The notes: generated by a model from the letters alone, not told the origin. Shown: positions 1 through 13,128, counted from the first letter of the stretch. The stretch: DNA of 64,000 nt from Paracoccaceae bacterium (GCA_902606585.1 CACLGX010000004.1:48336-112335); one strand, 5' to 3'. Made by a program: numbers and translations.

Positions 1-43
1 AAGAGCAGTCTTTATTAGGAAGCAACCGCAAAGGTCGATAGAA

Positions 44-307
44 ATGGCAAATACGGCTCAATCAAAAAAGAGAGCTCGTCAAAACGAGAGACGTGCCGCA
101 GTCAATAAATCGCGACGGTCGCGTATTAGAACGTTTTTACGAAGAGTTGAAGAAGCAATCTCAAATGGTGATAAAAGCGCCGCTAGTGCTGCACTTACTG
201 CTGTGCAACCTGAGCTAATGAGAGGTGTATCTAAAGGGATATTTCACAAAAACACTGCTGCTCGTAAAATGTCTAGGCTCTCAGCCAGGATAAAAAAGAT
301 AGCTTAA
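44..307 (+). CDS. rpsT: 30S ribosomal protein S20
   Basis: [33 protein letters not shown]..., typical bS20; located just upstream of dnaA as in many alphaproteobacteria. Confidence 0.97.
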   Translation: MANTAQSKKRARQNERRAAVNKSRRSRIRTFLRRVEEAISNGDKSAASAALTAVQPELMRGVSKGIFHKNTAARKMSRLSARIKKIA

Positions 308-327
308 TCCAAATTACAAATTTGAAT

Positions 328-354
328 ATGCCTCTCTTCAGAGGCATTTTTTAT
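328..354 (+). terminator. Rho-independent terminator after rpsT
   Basis: Perfect 7-bp stem atgcctc-tcttca-gaggcat followed directly by a T tract. Confidence 0.85.
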
Positions 355-623
355 TTTAAAAGAGATTCTTTTTAATTTTTTTTCGAGTCAAGTAATAAGT
401 TGTGTTGAAACTTCTTGTATCAAGTTGTTACCGTATATTAGCGATTCACCGCGTCTGGGGGGACAATAATTTTTAACGCTTGAAACAACAGCATGAAATT
501 TTGTCTTTCATGAATTGGGCGAAAATATTTTTGACCCTTAAAATGTTTCTCAGAAGATGTGAGTCAGGGAAATTTCAGGTCATTAAATTGAACTGATGGT
601 TTTTATGAATTTAGGACTTAAAA

Positions 624-1973
624 ATGGATGAAAAAATATGGACCAAGTTAAAAATTTCCCTAAAAAAATCAATCGGCGAAAACAACTTTAATAATTGGTT
701 ATCACCCATTAACTTCAGCTATGTTGATGAAGACATGGCTGTGTTCACTGTGCCAACAAATTTTTTAGGCAATTACGTATCACAAAATTGGGGCGATTTG
801 ATAATAGAGCAAATTTCATCCAAAAATAATAAAATTAGTCGCATAAAATTTGAAGTAGATACAAAATCGAACAACTTTGGAAATTCCCAACCTTCTGCGC
901 CTGCTCACATTAATGTTCAAAAAGATAATGAATTAGCTGGCGCACAGTTGGATAAGAGATTTACATTTGATGCTTTTGTTGTTGGCAAACCAAATGAATT
1001 GGCTCATGCAGCAGCTAGACGCGTTGCTGAAGCCGGTGATGTGAGTTTTAATCCACTTTTTCTTTATGGAGGCGTTGGCTTAGGAAAGACTCATTTAATG
1101 CATGCTATAGCTTGGGAGCTTAGTAACCGCCGGCCAGATATAAATGTACTGTATTTGTCCGCAGAACAATTCATGTATAGATTTGTTCAAGCTCTAAGAG
1201 AGCGAAAAATGATGGATTTCAAACAACTGTTTCGGTCCGTAGATATTTTAATGGTTGACGATGTTCAGTTTATTGCAGGTAAAGGAAGCACCCAAGAAGA
1301 GTTTTTTCATACTTTCAATGCATTGGTTGATCAAAGCAAACAAATAATCATCTCAGGCGATCGTGCGCCCGGTGAAATTAAAGATTTAGAAGACAGAATT
1401 AAAAGTAGACTACAGTCGGGTTTAGTTGTTGATTTGCACCCAACTGACTACGAGCTGCGCTTAGGCATTCTACAATCAAAAGTTGAACGTCAAAAACAGC
1501 AATACCCAGAGCTGAGTATAGATAATAACGTTTTAGAATTTCTTGCTCTCCGGATTTCAACAAATGTCCGGGTCTTAGAGGGTGCTCTAACGAGATTATT
1601 TGCATTTGCCTCACTTATTGGGCGGCATATTACCCTCGAGGTGGCACAGGATTGTCTTGCTGATGTACTTCGAGCATCTGAAAGAAAGATAACGGTTGAA
1701 GAGATTCAACGCAAAGTATCAGAGCATTATAATATCAGGCTATCGGATATGATAGGCCCTAAACGTCTTCGAACCTATGCTAGACCTAGACAAATAGCGA
1801 TGTTTCTAAGCAAGCAACTAACTAGTCGTAGCCTACCAGAAATTGGTCGTCGGTTTGGTGGCAGAGATCATACAACAGTAATGCATGGCGTAAGGCGAAT
1901 AGAAGAGCTAAGAGCACAAGATGGACAGATCGCTGAAGATTTAGAAATGCTTAGAAGAGCACTAGAAGCATAA
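624..1973 (+). CDS. dnaA: Chromosomal replication initiator DnaA
   Basis: Walker A GGVGLGKTHLMHA, DDVQFIAGK, C-terminal signature GRDHTTVMHGVRRI. Confidence 0.98.
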   Translation: MDEKIWTKLKISLKKSIGENNFNNWLSPINFSYVDEDMAVFTVPTNFLGNYVSQNWGDLIIEQISSKNNKISRIKFEVDTKSNNFGNSQPSAPAHINVQKDNELAGAQLDKRFTFDAFVVGKPNELAHAAARRVAEAGDVSFNPLFLYGGVGLGKTHLMHAIAWELSNRRPDINVLYLSAEQFMYRFVQALRERKMMDFKQLFRSVDILMVDDVQFIAGKGSTQEEFFHTFNALVDQSKQIIISGDRAPGEIKDLEDRIKSRLQSGLVVDLHPTDYELRLGILQSKVERQKQQYPELSIDNNVLEFLALRISTNVRVLEGALTRLFAFASLIGRHITLEVAQDCLADVLRASERKITVEEIQRKVSEHYNIRLSDMIGPKRLRTYARPRQIAMFLSKQLTSRSLPEIGRRFGGRDHTTVMHGVRRIEELRAQDGQIAEDLEMLRRALEA

Positions 1974-2108
1974 ATCATAATAAATAAATACATTTATTTT
2001 AAAAAAAATTAAGATACCCTAACAACATAAATTTTATCTCTAACGAAAACTTGCGTTGACTGGATGTTTTAGTACATTATCCTTCGTTTCAGTAAGAGGA
2101 GCAACATA

Positions 2109-3227
2109 ATGAAGTTGAGCGTAGAACGAAGCTATTTATTAAAAGCAATTTCACAGGCTCAGTCAGTTGTTGAGCGCAGAAATACAATCCCTATTTTGTC
2201 AAATGTGTTAATTGAAGCAGACGGCGATACCGCCAAATTTCGTGCTACCGATCTAGATATTGAAGTTGTTGACAAAGCTCCAGCTCAAATTGAACAGCCA
2301 GGCTCAATAACAGTTTCTGCCATAACTTTGCATGAGATTGTTCGAAAGTTACCTGACGGAGCCCTTGTAACTTTAACGGGTGATACCGATAAAGGTCGTT
2401 TGACTGTTGAGGCTGGCAGATCAAACTTTTCGCTAGCTACATTGCCTAAGGAAGACTTTCCAATAATGGCTAGCTCAGAATATTCATCGAATTTTACTGC
2501 AAAGGCTTCTCTGTTGAGACGATTATTTGATAAGTCAAAATTTGCTATCTCAACAGAAGAAACAAGATATTACCTGAATGGTGTATACATGCACATTGCA
2601 TCATCTGATGGTGGTGAGGTCCTTCGATGTGTAGCTACTGACGGTCACAGACTTGCAAGAATTGACTCGGACTTGCCTGAAGGCGCCTCAGATATGCCTG
2701 GCGTGATAGTGCCAAGAAAAACCGTCGGAGAATTACGCAAGTTACTTGATGATGATGAACTTAAAATTGCTGTTTCTGTATCAGAAACAAAAATTAGATT
2801 TGCCACTCCAGAAATAACATTAACGTCGAAAGTTATAGATGGAACTTTTCCGGACTATACTAGAGTTATACCAAATGAAAATGTAAAGCGGCTTGAAGTC
2901 GATGCTAGTGACTTTGCTAAAGCAGTAGATAGAGTTGCAACTGTTTCTTCAGAGCGATCACGAGCCGTAAAGTTATCACTGAATGAAGATAGATTGGTAC
3001 TATCAGTAAATGCTCCAGATAGTGGAGCAGCAGAAGAGGAGCTTGCCGTTGCATATGGCGATGAGCCTTTAGAGATAGGTTTTAATGCTAAATATCTTTT
3101 GGAGATTGCAAGCCAAGTTGATCGAGAAAATGCTGTCTTTTTGTTCAACTCCTCAGGTGATCCTACCTTAATGCGAGAAGGAAATGATACCAGCGCTGTT
3201 TACGTTGTTATGCCAATGCGTGTTTAA
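2109..3227 (+). CDS. dnaN: DNA polymerase III beta subunit (sliding clamp)
   Basis: MKLSVERSYLLKAISQAQSVVERRNTIPILSNVLIEA...; C-terminal YVVMPMRV. Confidence 0.98.
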   Translation: MKLSVERSYLLKAISQAQSVVERRNTIPILSNVLIEADGDTAKFRATDLDIEVVDKAPAQIEQPGSITVSAITLHEIVRKLPDGALVTLTGDTDKGRLTVEAGRSNFSLATLPKEDFPIMASSEYSSNFTAKASLLRRLFDKSKFAISTEETRYYLNGVYMHIASSDGGEVLRCVATDGHRLARIDSDLPEGASDMPGVIVPRKTVGELRKLLDDDELKIAVSVSETKIRFATPEITLTSKVIDGTFPDYTRVIPNENVKRLEVDASDFAKAVDRVATVSSERSRAVKLSLNEDRLVLSVNAPDSGAAEEELAVAYGDEPLEIGFNAKYLLEIASQVDRENAVFLFNSSGDPTLMREGNDTSAVYVVMPMRV

Positions 3228-3270
3228 ATTAAAGTTTTTTAATTTTTAAAATAAAGGGTTTGAATAGGTC

Positions 3271-4371
3271 GTGGAACATATATCAAACCTGATCCTTTCG
3301 CATTTCCGGTCTCATAAAATTTCTAAGCTTTCACTTGATGGAAGACCTGTTGTTGTTTTTGGAAAAAATGGCACAGGTAAAACTAATATTTTAGAAGCTG
3401 TTTCGTTATTTTCACCAGGTCGAGGACTAAGGCGTGCGACCGCTGAAGATATTACACGCAACCCTGAAGCGATAGGCTGGAAAATTGAAGGTACGGTAAA
3501 AAATAGAGTCTCAGAATATGAGGTGGTTATTAGCTCTGAGAACGGTGAATCCAGACGTCTTTTTTTAGATGGAAAAAGAACTTCTGTTATGAGGCTAAGC
3601 CAAATCTTACGAATTGTGTGGCTTGTGCCGTCAATGGATAGAATATGGATAGAGGGCTCCAGCGGAAGAAGGCAATTTTTAGACAGGCTTACTTTAAGTT
3701 ATTTTCCAGAACATGCAGAAACTAGTCTTTCATATGAAAAAGCAATGAGAGAAAGAAACCGCCTCTTAAAAGAGAAAATATGTAACGATCACTGGTATAA
3801 TGCTCTTGAAATTGAGATGGCTAAAAGTGCAGTTTCTATCCAAAAAGCAAGATTAGAGGCTATAAAATACCTGAGCGAAGCACAAAATAATTTGACGGGA
3901 AAATTTCCTAAGGCTGAGTTGCTTTTAGACGATCCAGATCAAACTATAATCACCGACGAAGAAGAAGCTATTCAAGTTCTGAAAAATTCACGTCCAAGTG
4001 ATATGATAATGGGCCGCACAAGCGTTGGTCCTCATAAGTCAGATCTTCAAGCCATTTATGAAGACAAGTTAACTTTAGCTAAAGATTGCTCAACAGGAGA
4101 ACAAAAAGCCATTTTGATATCAATAATATTAGCAAATGCTAAGTCCCTTGCAAAAATTAGTAAAGTTTCACCAATTGTCTTGCTTGATGAAGTTTCCGCA
4201 CATCTCGACAAAGAAAGACAAGCAGCTTTGTACGATGAAATATGTGGACTTGGAGTTCAGGCTTGGATGACAGGAACAGGGCCCGAATTGTTTTCAGAAC
4301 TTAAAAACAAAGCGCAGTTTATAGAAGTTTCAACTATTGATGGTATTTCCGAACTCTCAATTTCTAATTAA
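3271..4371 (+). CDS. recF: DNA replication and repair protein RecF
   Basis: Walker A VVFGKNGTGKTNILEAVS, SVGPHKSDL, LLDEVSAHLD; GTG start; dnaN-recF-gyrB order. Confidence 0.95.
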   Translation: MEHISNLILSHFRSHKISKLSLDGRPVVVFGKNGTGKTNILEAVSLFSPGRGLRRATAEDITRNPEAIGWKIEGTVKNRVSEYEVVISSENGESRRLFLDGKRTSVMRLSQILRIVWLVPSMDRIWIEGSSGRRQFLDRLTLSYFPEHAETSLSYEKAMRERNRLLKEKICNDHWYNALEIEMAKSAVSIQKARLEAIKYLSEAQNNLTGKFPKAELLLDDPDQTIITDEEEAIQVLKNSRPSDMIMGRTSVGPHKSDLQAIYEDKLTLAKDCSTGEQKAILISIILANAKSLAKISKVSPIVLLDEVSAHLDKERQAALYDEICGLGVQAWMTGTGPELFSELKNKAQFIEVSTIDGISELSISN

Positions 4372-4446
4372 TAACCCAGAACAACTAAAGAAATCCAAAT
4401 AGTACACATTTTTAGCCTAATGTAGGTACTAAATGTAGTGAAATGC

Positions 4447-4475
4447 GTGACATATGCTACCATAAATCGTATAGT
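4447..4475 (+). promoter_or_regulatory. Candidate sigma-70 promoter for gyrB
   Basis: GTGACA -N17- TATAGT, 25 nt upstream of the gyrB ATG; read by eye. Confidence 0.45.
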
Positions 4476-4488
4476 ATTAGAAAATTAA

Positions 4489-6918
<2,430 letters not shown>

Positions 6919-6932
6919 GTATGAATTTCTTT

Positions 6933-7979
6933 TTAAGCTGCGTTTCTCATAATTTCTAAAAATTTGTCTATGTCTTTTAATGAGCGACTCCAGTCTACTA
7001 CAAAACGAGCCACTACTGGTGTATCATCACTGACCCCATCTATCTCAGACCAAGTATAATACTCTAAACCTTCAGCATATGCCTTTCTATGCATATATGC
7101 TGGCATTTTGACAAAAATTAAATTTGCCTTTGGTTCAACTAAAAACTCAACTTTTTTAATTTCCCTTAATCCCGCTATAAGTCGCGCAGCAGCTTTATTT
7201 GCTTTCCCTGCTAATTCTATCCACAAATCATTTTGCAAATAGGCCAACATTTGAGCAGAAAGATAACGGTGCTTAGAAAATAAGTGGGCCGATCTTTTTC
7301 TTCGTAACTCAAACTCCCAAGCTTTTTGGGGATCAAAAAATATGACACCCTCCGCGCCCATCAAGCCATTTTTTGTACCGCCGAAGCTCACAACATCAAC
7401 TCCAGCTTTCCAAGTCATTTCTGCAGCGGTACATTCAAGTGAGACTAGTGCATTTGCAAACCGCGCACCATCCATATGAACTGGCAAATCAAATTCCTTA
7501 GCAATTTTAGTAAGTTCCTTAATTTCATTTAATGTGTAAACTTGTCCTTTTTCTGTAATTTGGGTGATTGATATCGGGCCTCTTTGTGGGCCATGCACAC
7601 CTCTGGACTCTTCAGCTTGTATTGATTCCCTTAATTCTTTTGGGTTTATTTTATCGCTATTGCCAACAAGAGTTAGTTTCGCTCCAGAAAAAAACTCAGG
7701 TGCATTACATTCATCCTCGTGTATATGTGAAACAGGACTACAAAAAATCGTTTGCCAAGGCTCGCATAAGGTCGAAAGCGCAAGTGAGTTAGCTGCAGTT
7801 CCAGTTGCAACCAAATAAACTGCTGCCTCAGGAGCCTCAAATGCCTTTTGGATCATATGCCGAACTTTTGTCATTTGACTATCTTCGCCATAGCTAGGCT
7901 GGTAACCTTTGTTCGCTTCAGCTAGAGCATCCAGGACCTGCTGAGGAACTGGGCTGTAGTTATCAGATGAAAAAATCAT
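6933..7979 (-). CDS. Low-specificity L-threonine aldolase / beta-eliminating lyase family, PLP-dependent
   Basis: MIFSSDNYSPVPQQVLDAL...; HMDGARFANALVSL; VVSFGGTKNGLMGAEGVIFF. Confidence 0.85.
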   Translation of the reverse strand: MIFSSDNYSPVPQQVLDALAEANKGYQPSYGEDSQMTKVRHMIQKAFEAPEAAVYLVATGTAANSLALSTLCEPWQTIFCSPVSHIHEDECNAPEFFSGAKLTLVGNSDKINPKELRESIQAEESRGVHGPQRGPISITQITEKGQVYTLNEIKELTKIAKEFDLPVHMDGARFANALVSLECTAAEMTWKAGVDVVSFGGTKNGLMGAEGVIFFDPQKAWEFELRRKRSAHLFSKHRYLSAQMLAYLQNDLWIELAGKANKAAARLIAGLREIKKVEFLVEPKANLIFVKMPAYMHRKAYAEGLEYYTWSEIDGVSDDTPVVARFVVDWSRSLKDIDKFLEIMRNAA

Positions 7980-8450
7980 CTAAACCTCTTCTTCCCATAA
8001 ATAATCTTCCCATTCATCCTCGTTTACTTCAAATTCTGCAATAGTTTTATTTTGCACTGAAACATTTGCATCATGAACAGAATTTGACGTTCCAGAAATG
8101 AGTGGATGCCAATTATATAGCTCTTGTCCTTTCCAGACTAGATAATAAGCGCAAGTTTTAGGCAACCAATATGCATGTTCACTGATATTTTTTGGAGTAA
8201 GCACTATACATTCAGGCACAAATTGATGACGGATTGAGTACTGGCTGCATTTGCAGCTTTCATTATCAAGTAACCTACATGCTATCGTTGTGTAGTGGAT
8301 CTCATCAGTTTCATCGTTTTCCAGTTTATTGAGGCAACACTTTCCACACCCATCGCAAAGGGCTTCCCATTCTACTTTGGACATCTCAGACATTTGTTTA
8401 TTTTTCCAGAATCCCTGCTGAATCCCTTCTTTTTGTGAACGGTTTTTCAT
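7980..8450 (-). CDS. UPF0260 / YcgN-like cysteine-cluster protein
   Basis: WEALCDGCGKCCLNKLE...CRLLDNESCKCSQYSIRHQFVPECIVL. Confidence 0.8.
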   Translation of the reverse strand: MKNRSQKEGIQQGFWKNKQMSEMSKVEWEALCDGCGKCCLNKLENDETDEIHYTTIACRLLDNESCKCSQYSIRHQFVPECIVLTPKNISEHAYWLPKTCAYYLVWKGQELYNWHPLISGTSNSVHDANVSVQNKTIAEFEVNEDEWEDYLWEEEV

Positions 8451-9397
8451 TTCAGGCTCTTCAGTAATTCTTTTGCTTTTAGGCTATCCTGATCCATTTG
8501 GACTATAAGGTTTTCTAGCGAGTCAAATTTTATTTCAGGACGCATAAAATCTACTAGTGCAACTGAAAGAGTAGCGCCATATAGATCACCGGAAAAGTCA
8601 AAGATAAATGTCTCCAAATTAGGAGTATTTTCACCAAACATTGGTCGCACACCCAGACTTGCAACGCCATTATAACAACCAACATGCTCTCCGTTCAACA
8701 CATCTACTAAGACTGCATATACCCCTAAATTTGGTAAATGAAGCCCATCCAAAGACATATTAGCTGTAGGATATCCAAGTTCCCGGCCCCGTTGCTCACC
8801 CCCTATCACGACACCTTCTATCCTATGCCAATGTCCTAATTGTTTTGCAGCATCCTTTGGCCGCCCTTCGGCTAAAGCTGTTCTTATTGAAGTGCTAGAC
8901 ACTTGGCCTGTTTCAGTTTCCATTAGGTTAGCTATTGTTACCTCAAAACCCATAGAGCTGCCTAATGAAATTAAATCTTTAACTGTCCCTGACCGACCTT
9001 TACCGAAGCAAAAATCTTCCCCAACAACAAGATGACGCAAACCTAGACCTTTACTTATAACCTGGTCAGCAAACTCAAATGGAGTTAGAGAGGACAACGT
9101 TTTGTTAAAATTCAGCTCATACAGCTTTTCAACATTCAATTTATTTAAATACGTTGCTTTTGCATCAGAGCTCATTAAACGAAAATTCGGGCCCTCTGGA
9201 AAAAAGTATGATCTTGGATGAGGTTCAAAGGTCAAAATGCCCAACGGGGATTTATTTTTAAGGCCCCATAGTCGCGCTATTTCTATAACATGCTGGTGCC
9301 CTATGTGAACGCCATCAAAGTTCCCAACAGCGACGCTAGCTCCCTTGTCACTTGGTTTAACAAATTGATAATCACGAATAATCCTCATGATTTTCAC
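8447..9397 (-). CDS. ribF: Bifunctional riboflavin kinase / FAD synthetase
   Basis: VGNFDGVHIGHQHVI; GEDFCFGKGRSG; GRELGYPTANM. Confidence 0.95.
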   Translation of the reverse strand: MKIMRIIRDYQFVKPSDKGASVAVGNFDGVHIGHQHVIEIARLWGLKNKSPLGILTFEPHPRSYFFPEGPNFRLMSSDAKATYLNKLNVEKLYELNFNKTLSSLTPFEFADQVISKGLGLRHLVVGEDFCFGKGRSGTVKDLISLGSSMGFEVTIANLMETETGQVSSTSIRTALAEGRPKDAAKQLGHWHRIEGVVIGGEQRGRELGYPTANMSLDGLHLPNLGVYAVLVDVLNGEHVGCYNGVASLGVRPMFGENTPNLETFIFDFSGDLYGATLSVALVDFMRPEIKFDSLENLIVQMDQDSLKAKELLKSLK

Positions 9398-9449
9398 GTA
9401 TCTCGCAAATCATTGTAAAACAAGTTTGAATTTATTTAATCATTCGAAT

Positions 9450-9893
9450 TCAGTCAAACTTTCTACTTGGAGCTAGGACCATCGCCTCCCCAACCAATAC
9501 GTTTTTCCCATTTACTTCACAACGACAATCCAACTTAACTCGGCGCTTATCAATTACCATATCTACGACCCGAACTTCGGCATGAACTAGATCCCCAGGT
9601 CTTACAGGAGCTAAAAATTTTAAGTTCTGGCTCATATATATAGTGCCATGGCCAGGAAGCTGCTCTCCTATTACTGCAGAAATTAATCCCGCAGTTAACA
9701 TACCATGAGCTATTCTTCCTTCAAAAATTGTATCCCTTGCATAATCATCGTCTAGATGAACCGGGTTATGATCTGTTGAGATTTCTGCAAATTGTTCAAT
9801 ATCTCTATCGGTTATGATTTTCCGAATATACCGAGTCATACCCATTTCGATATCTTCTATACATATTGTTCCTCGCGGATTATTATCTAGCAT
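9450..9893 (-). CDS. MaoC-like (R)-specific enoyl-CoA hydratase
   Basis: FAEISTDHNPVHLDDDYARDTIFEGRIAHGMLTAGLISAVIGEQLPGHGTIYMSQNLKFLAPV. Confidence 0.88.
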   Translation of the reverse strand: MLDNNPRGTICIEDIEMGMTRYIRKIITDRDIEQFAEISTDHNPVHLDDDYARDTIFEGRIAHGMLTAGLISAVIGEQLPGHGTIYMSQNLKFLAPVRPGDLVHAEVRVVDMVIDKRRVKLDCRCEVNGKNVLVGEAMVLAPSRKFD

Positions 9894-9986
9894 AAGAACT
9901 TCACCAATAAGTAATTTTCGTTAATAAAAGAGCTTTTAAATGAAATATAATTACTTGGCAACCGCAGTATTTTGCTTTGTTCAATG

Positions 9987-10859
9987 TTATCTTAAATACC
10001 CAATAGAATAGGCTGGGTTAAGTTTTTGCTCTTTTAGATAATGCTCTAGTAGCCCTTGGTCTGGTTGGTCTTTAGTCCCAGTTTCTAATGCAGCTAAACC
10101 TCCAGTAATAAATAAACTATCAATGCCTTCTTTTACAGCACCTAGAATGTCTGTTGTTATTCCATCCCCAATAGCCAGAATACGGTCATCGTTTATTTGA
10201 AACCCGCTAGAAGAAAGTCGCTGTCTAGCTAAGTCGTATATAGGTTGAAATGGTTTTCCAAAATATAAACTCTCCCCCCCCAGATCAGTATATATTTTAG
10301 CCAAAGCGCCAGCACACCATTCTCTAACGCTTCCTCTATCAACGATAATATCTGGATTTGCACAAAGAAGCTTTAAACCCCGCTTTTTGGCAAACTCAAA
10401 GTCGGAAAAATAAACATCGAGATTTTCTAGACTGTTAAAAGGTCCAGTACAAACAATTCCCTCTGCTTCATCTATTGGTACGCGCTCAATATTGACCGGA
10501 TTTTTTACGACGTTAAGTGGCTCAAAAAAATTTTCTTCATACGGCGTTCCGATAAAATAAATTTTATTTCCAACAACACCCTGAAACATTGCCATTCTTG
10601 CACTGTCACCAGATGTAGCTATTAGATCCCAAGCCTCAGGATCAACTCCAAATTTTATTAACTGCTTTTCAACGCCAGACCGCGGCCGAGGAGAGTTGGT
10701 TACCAAAACGACTTTACCACCTTTGGCCCTATATTTTTTTAAGGAGTCGTTGGCACTCGTATATGCTTTAACGCCATTATGTACGCACCCCCATAAATCG
10801 ACGAACAAAGCATCGTACCTATCAGAAACGTCATCTAATGATTTTATCACTACTGTCAA
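9987..10859 (-). CDS. HAD-superfamily IIA hydrolase (NagD/PGP-like)
   Basis: DALFVDLWGCVHNGVKAY; VLVTNSPRP; FGKPFQPIYDLA; ILAIGDGITTDILGA. Confidence 0.85.
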   Translation of the reverse strand: MTVVIKSLDDVSDRYDALFVDLWGCVHNGVKAYTSANDSLKKYRAKGGKVVLVTNSPRPRSGVEKQLIKFGVDPEAWDLIATSGDSARMAMFQGVVGNKIYFIGTPYEENFFEPLNVVKNPVNIERVPIDEAEGIVCTGPFNSLENLDVYFSDFEFAKKRGLKLLCANPDIIVDRGSVREWCAGALAKIYTDLGGESLYFGKPFQPIYDLARQRLSSSGFQINDDRILAIGDGITTDILGAVKEGIDSLFITGGLAALETGTKDQPDQGLLEHYLKEQKLNPAYSIGYLR

Positions 10860-10878
10860 AGAACCGTCCTGAAAAGTT

Positions 10879-11799
10879 CTAGATCTTTAAATTCGGTATT
10901 ATCTGCTTTTTACGACTTACCACACCAGGCAGGAGCACCGAATCATCAGACACACTCACACCAAAGGATTTTTCAGCCACTTTTTTAACATTTTTGTTAG
11001 GTACAAATAGGGTAGATTCTTCTTTCAGTATATCAACAACAAAAAATAACACATGGTCGACGGAGTCTTCCGCACATACGGTTTCCATTGTCTCTATTAA
11101 ACTTTTTTTTCTTCTAAATATCATATCTGGCTCTGTTGTTTCCAGAACTGATACACGAAACGTCAAATCGGCTATCGAGTATTTTTTCGAGTCCATTCTG
11201 AGCAGATCTGAATCTGAAAAATCGGAAATATCTGATTTTGCCCGAAATAATTCGGACGCGTAATTTGATACATCAATTTTTAATTCTTTAGCTAGCCACT
11301 CCGCAACTTGACGATCTCTACTGGTAGTAGTTGGACTTCGGAATTCTAAAGTATCCGATATTATACAGGATAAAGCCAAGCCCTTTATGGGATCTGGCAT
11401 GTCTGACACATCGTCACCCATCAAATCAAACATTATTGTCGCCGTACAAGCTACAGGCCTAATCGTTATATCAATAGGACCAGATGTTTCTAATCCACCA
11501 ACTAATTTATGATGATCAATTATTCCCTGAATATCTGCATCATTGATATTTTCTGGCAGTTCGGCAGGGTTATTAGTATCTACAATAATTACACTTTCGC
11601 CTTTATTAATATTGTTTATTATCAATGGCTTCTCGAAACCCCAGTGATCTAGCACAAACAAAGCTTCTGTATTTGGCTCACCCAACAATTTAGGGACCGC
11701 AGACAATCCTTTTTTTTCTTTTAAATACCATGCCCATATTATTGGCGACCCGGTTGAGTCAGTGTCAGGAGACTGATGTCCAAAAACCTGCAAGTCCAT
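10879..11799 (-). CDS. ppaC: Manganese-dependent inorganic pyrophosphatase (family II, DHH)
   Basis: VFGHQSPDTDSTGSPI; IIVDTNNPAELP; IIDHHKLVGG; C-terminal VVSRKKQIIP. Confidence 0.93.
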   Translation of the reverse strand: MDLQVFGHQSPDTDSTGSPIIWAWYLKEKKGLSAVPKLLGEPNTEALFVLDHWGFEKPLIINNINKGESVIIVDTNNPAELPENINDADIQGIIDHHKLVGGLETSGPIDITIRPVACTATIMFDLMGDDVSDMPDPIKGLALSCIISDTLEFRSPTTTSRDRQVAEWLAKELKIDVSNYASELFRAKSDISDFSDSDLLRMDSKKYSIADLTFRVSVLETTEPDMIFRRKKSLIETMETVCAEDSVDHVLFFVVDILKEESTLFVPNKNVKKVAEKSFGVSVSDDSVLLPGVVSRKKQIIPNLKI

Positions 11800-11871
11800 T
11801 TTTATACCTTTTTAAAAACTAATCGACCGCCTTATAAGCATCTTTAAAATGCTTGTCACGCATAAGAAAGA

Positions 11872-12633
11872 CTAATCGTTTTTTCTAAAGAAGACCGGCG
11901 AAAATCGAGATGACTCTTTCGAATTATAACTATAGCCAGCAAGATTAAACTGAATTAAATCTTCTATTGTAGCAATTCTATTTTCCACCACATACCTGGC
12001 CATCGCACCTCTCGCTTTTTTTGCGTAAAAACTTATTTGCTTAGGGCCTTTTGAGGTCAGCTCAAAAAATTGAGGCGTGATAACTTCTAATTCCAATGAC
12101 TTGTTATCTACTGCCTTAAAGTATTCTTGGCTTGCACAATTTAAAAGCAATGTAGACTCAGTACTTTTTGCTTGAAGGTTTATTTCATTAGATAATCGAC
12201 TTCCCCAATAGGCATACAAATCAGAGGTGTTTTCAACTTTTAATCGACTACCCATTTCCAGGCGATAAGGTTCAATTTCATCCAGAGGCCTTAAAAGCCC
12301 ATAAAGACCTGATAAGATCCTCATGTGGTCCTGAGCCCATCGTAAGGCATCTTCATCTAGTGATTTAGCATCAAAACCAGTATAGGTATCACCTGCGAAA
12401 GCAAACGCTGCAGGCTTTCGTTCTTGATTTCCAAAACTGTTAAATCGTTCCTTGTTCAGACGTGCCAAGGCAGGGCTAATTTTCATTAGGGACTGTAAGT
12501 TTTCCTCCGATAGCTGACTTGCGGCTTTGACTAACCTATCGGTATCATCAGAAAATAGTGGTTTTGATGTTTTTATTTTCTCAACTTCAGGGCTCATGTC
12601 TAATTTCTTAGCCGGAGAAACAACAACAAGCAT
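11872..12633 (-). CDS. yaaA: Peroxide stress protein YaaA (UPF0246)
   Basis: MLVVVSPAKKLDMSPE; ILSGLYGLLRPLDEIEPYRLEMGSRL; FYAKKARGAMARY. Confidence 0.92.
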   Translation of the reverse strand: MLVVVSPAKKLDMSPEVEKIKTSKPLFSDDTDRLVKAASQLSEENLQSLMKISPALARLNKERFNSFGNQERKPAAFAFAGDTYTGFDAKSLDEDALRWAQDHMRILSGLYGLLRPLDEIEPYRLEMGSRLKVENTSDLYAYWGSRLSNEINLQAKSTESTLLLNCASQEYFKAVDNKSLELEVITPQFFELTSKGPKQISFYAKKARGAMARYVVENRIATIEDLIQFNLAGYSYNSKESSRFSPVFFRKND

Positions 12634-12774
12634 TTAATTAATTCCTTTTATCTTTCATCTTACAACAAATAATTCAAATTTAAATTCAAACAAGATTATA
12701 ACCAAACCAGTAATATAGTTTATCGATTTTTACCTAAATATAGATAGTAACTTTATTTAACTCTTTACGTTAGC

Positions 12775-13062
12775 CTACCTGAGCCCAAATAATTCAGGAA
12801 GAATATAATCGCGCAAAGAAATTAAGATAATAAACGCTACTAGCGGCGATAAATCTAAAGGCTGGGTATTTGGTAAAACTCTACGAATTGGACCGTATAT
12901 TGGTTCCAAAAGCCGGTTCAATCCCGTCCAGATTTGGGCAACAAGAGGCTGATAAAGATTTAAAACCTGGAAACTTATTAGCCAACTCATAATTATATGA
13001 GCGATCATAATAAAAAACGCGACATCTAATATCAAAAAGACAGGACCGTATATAGCTGACAT
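12775..13062 (-). CDS. YggT family membrane protein
   Basis: Small membrane protein; LLEPIYGPIRRVLPNTQPLDLSPLVAFIIL. Confidence 0.85.
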   Translation of the reverse strand: MSAIYGPVFLILDVAFFIMIAHIIMSWLISFQVLNLYQPLVAQIWTGLNRLLEPIYGPIRRVLPNTQPLDLSPLVAFIILISLRDYILPELFGLR

Positions 13063-13128
13063 TAAAACTTTTCCTTAAATATTCTGATAAAGTAAATCTT
13101 GCTTACCAATTTAACAAGAAAAGTAAAA

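Noticed and set aside
361-623. oriC at the dnaA upstream region
   Set aside because: No convincing DnaA boxes seen there, while the rho-maf gap has two perfect boxes and a matching strand switch.
1399-1614. Antisense ORFs inside confident genes (e.g. 1399-1614, 2855-3148, 14072-14551, 15125-15514, 18153-18599, 19062-19442, 53714-54133)
   Set aside because: Each lies opposite a well-supported CDS, shows low-complexity Ser/Leu-rich composition typical of reverse-strand translation, and has no recognisable domain.
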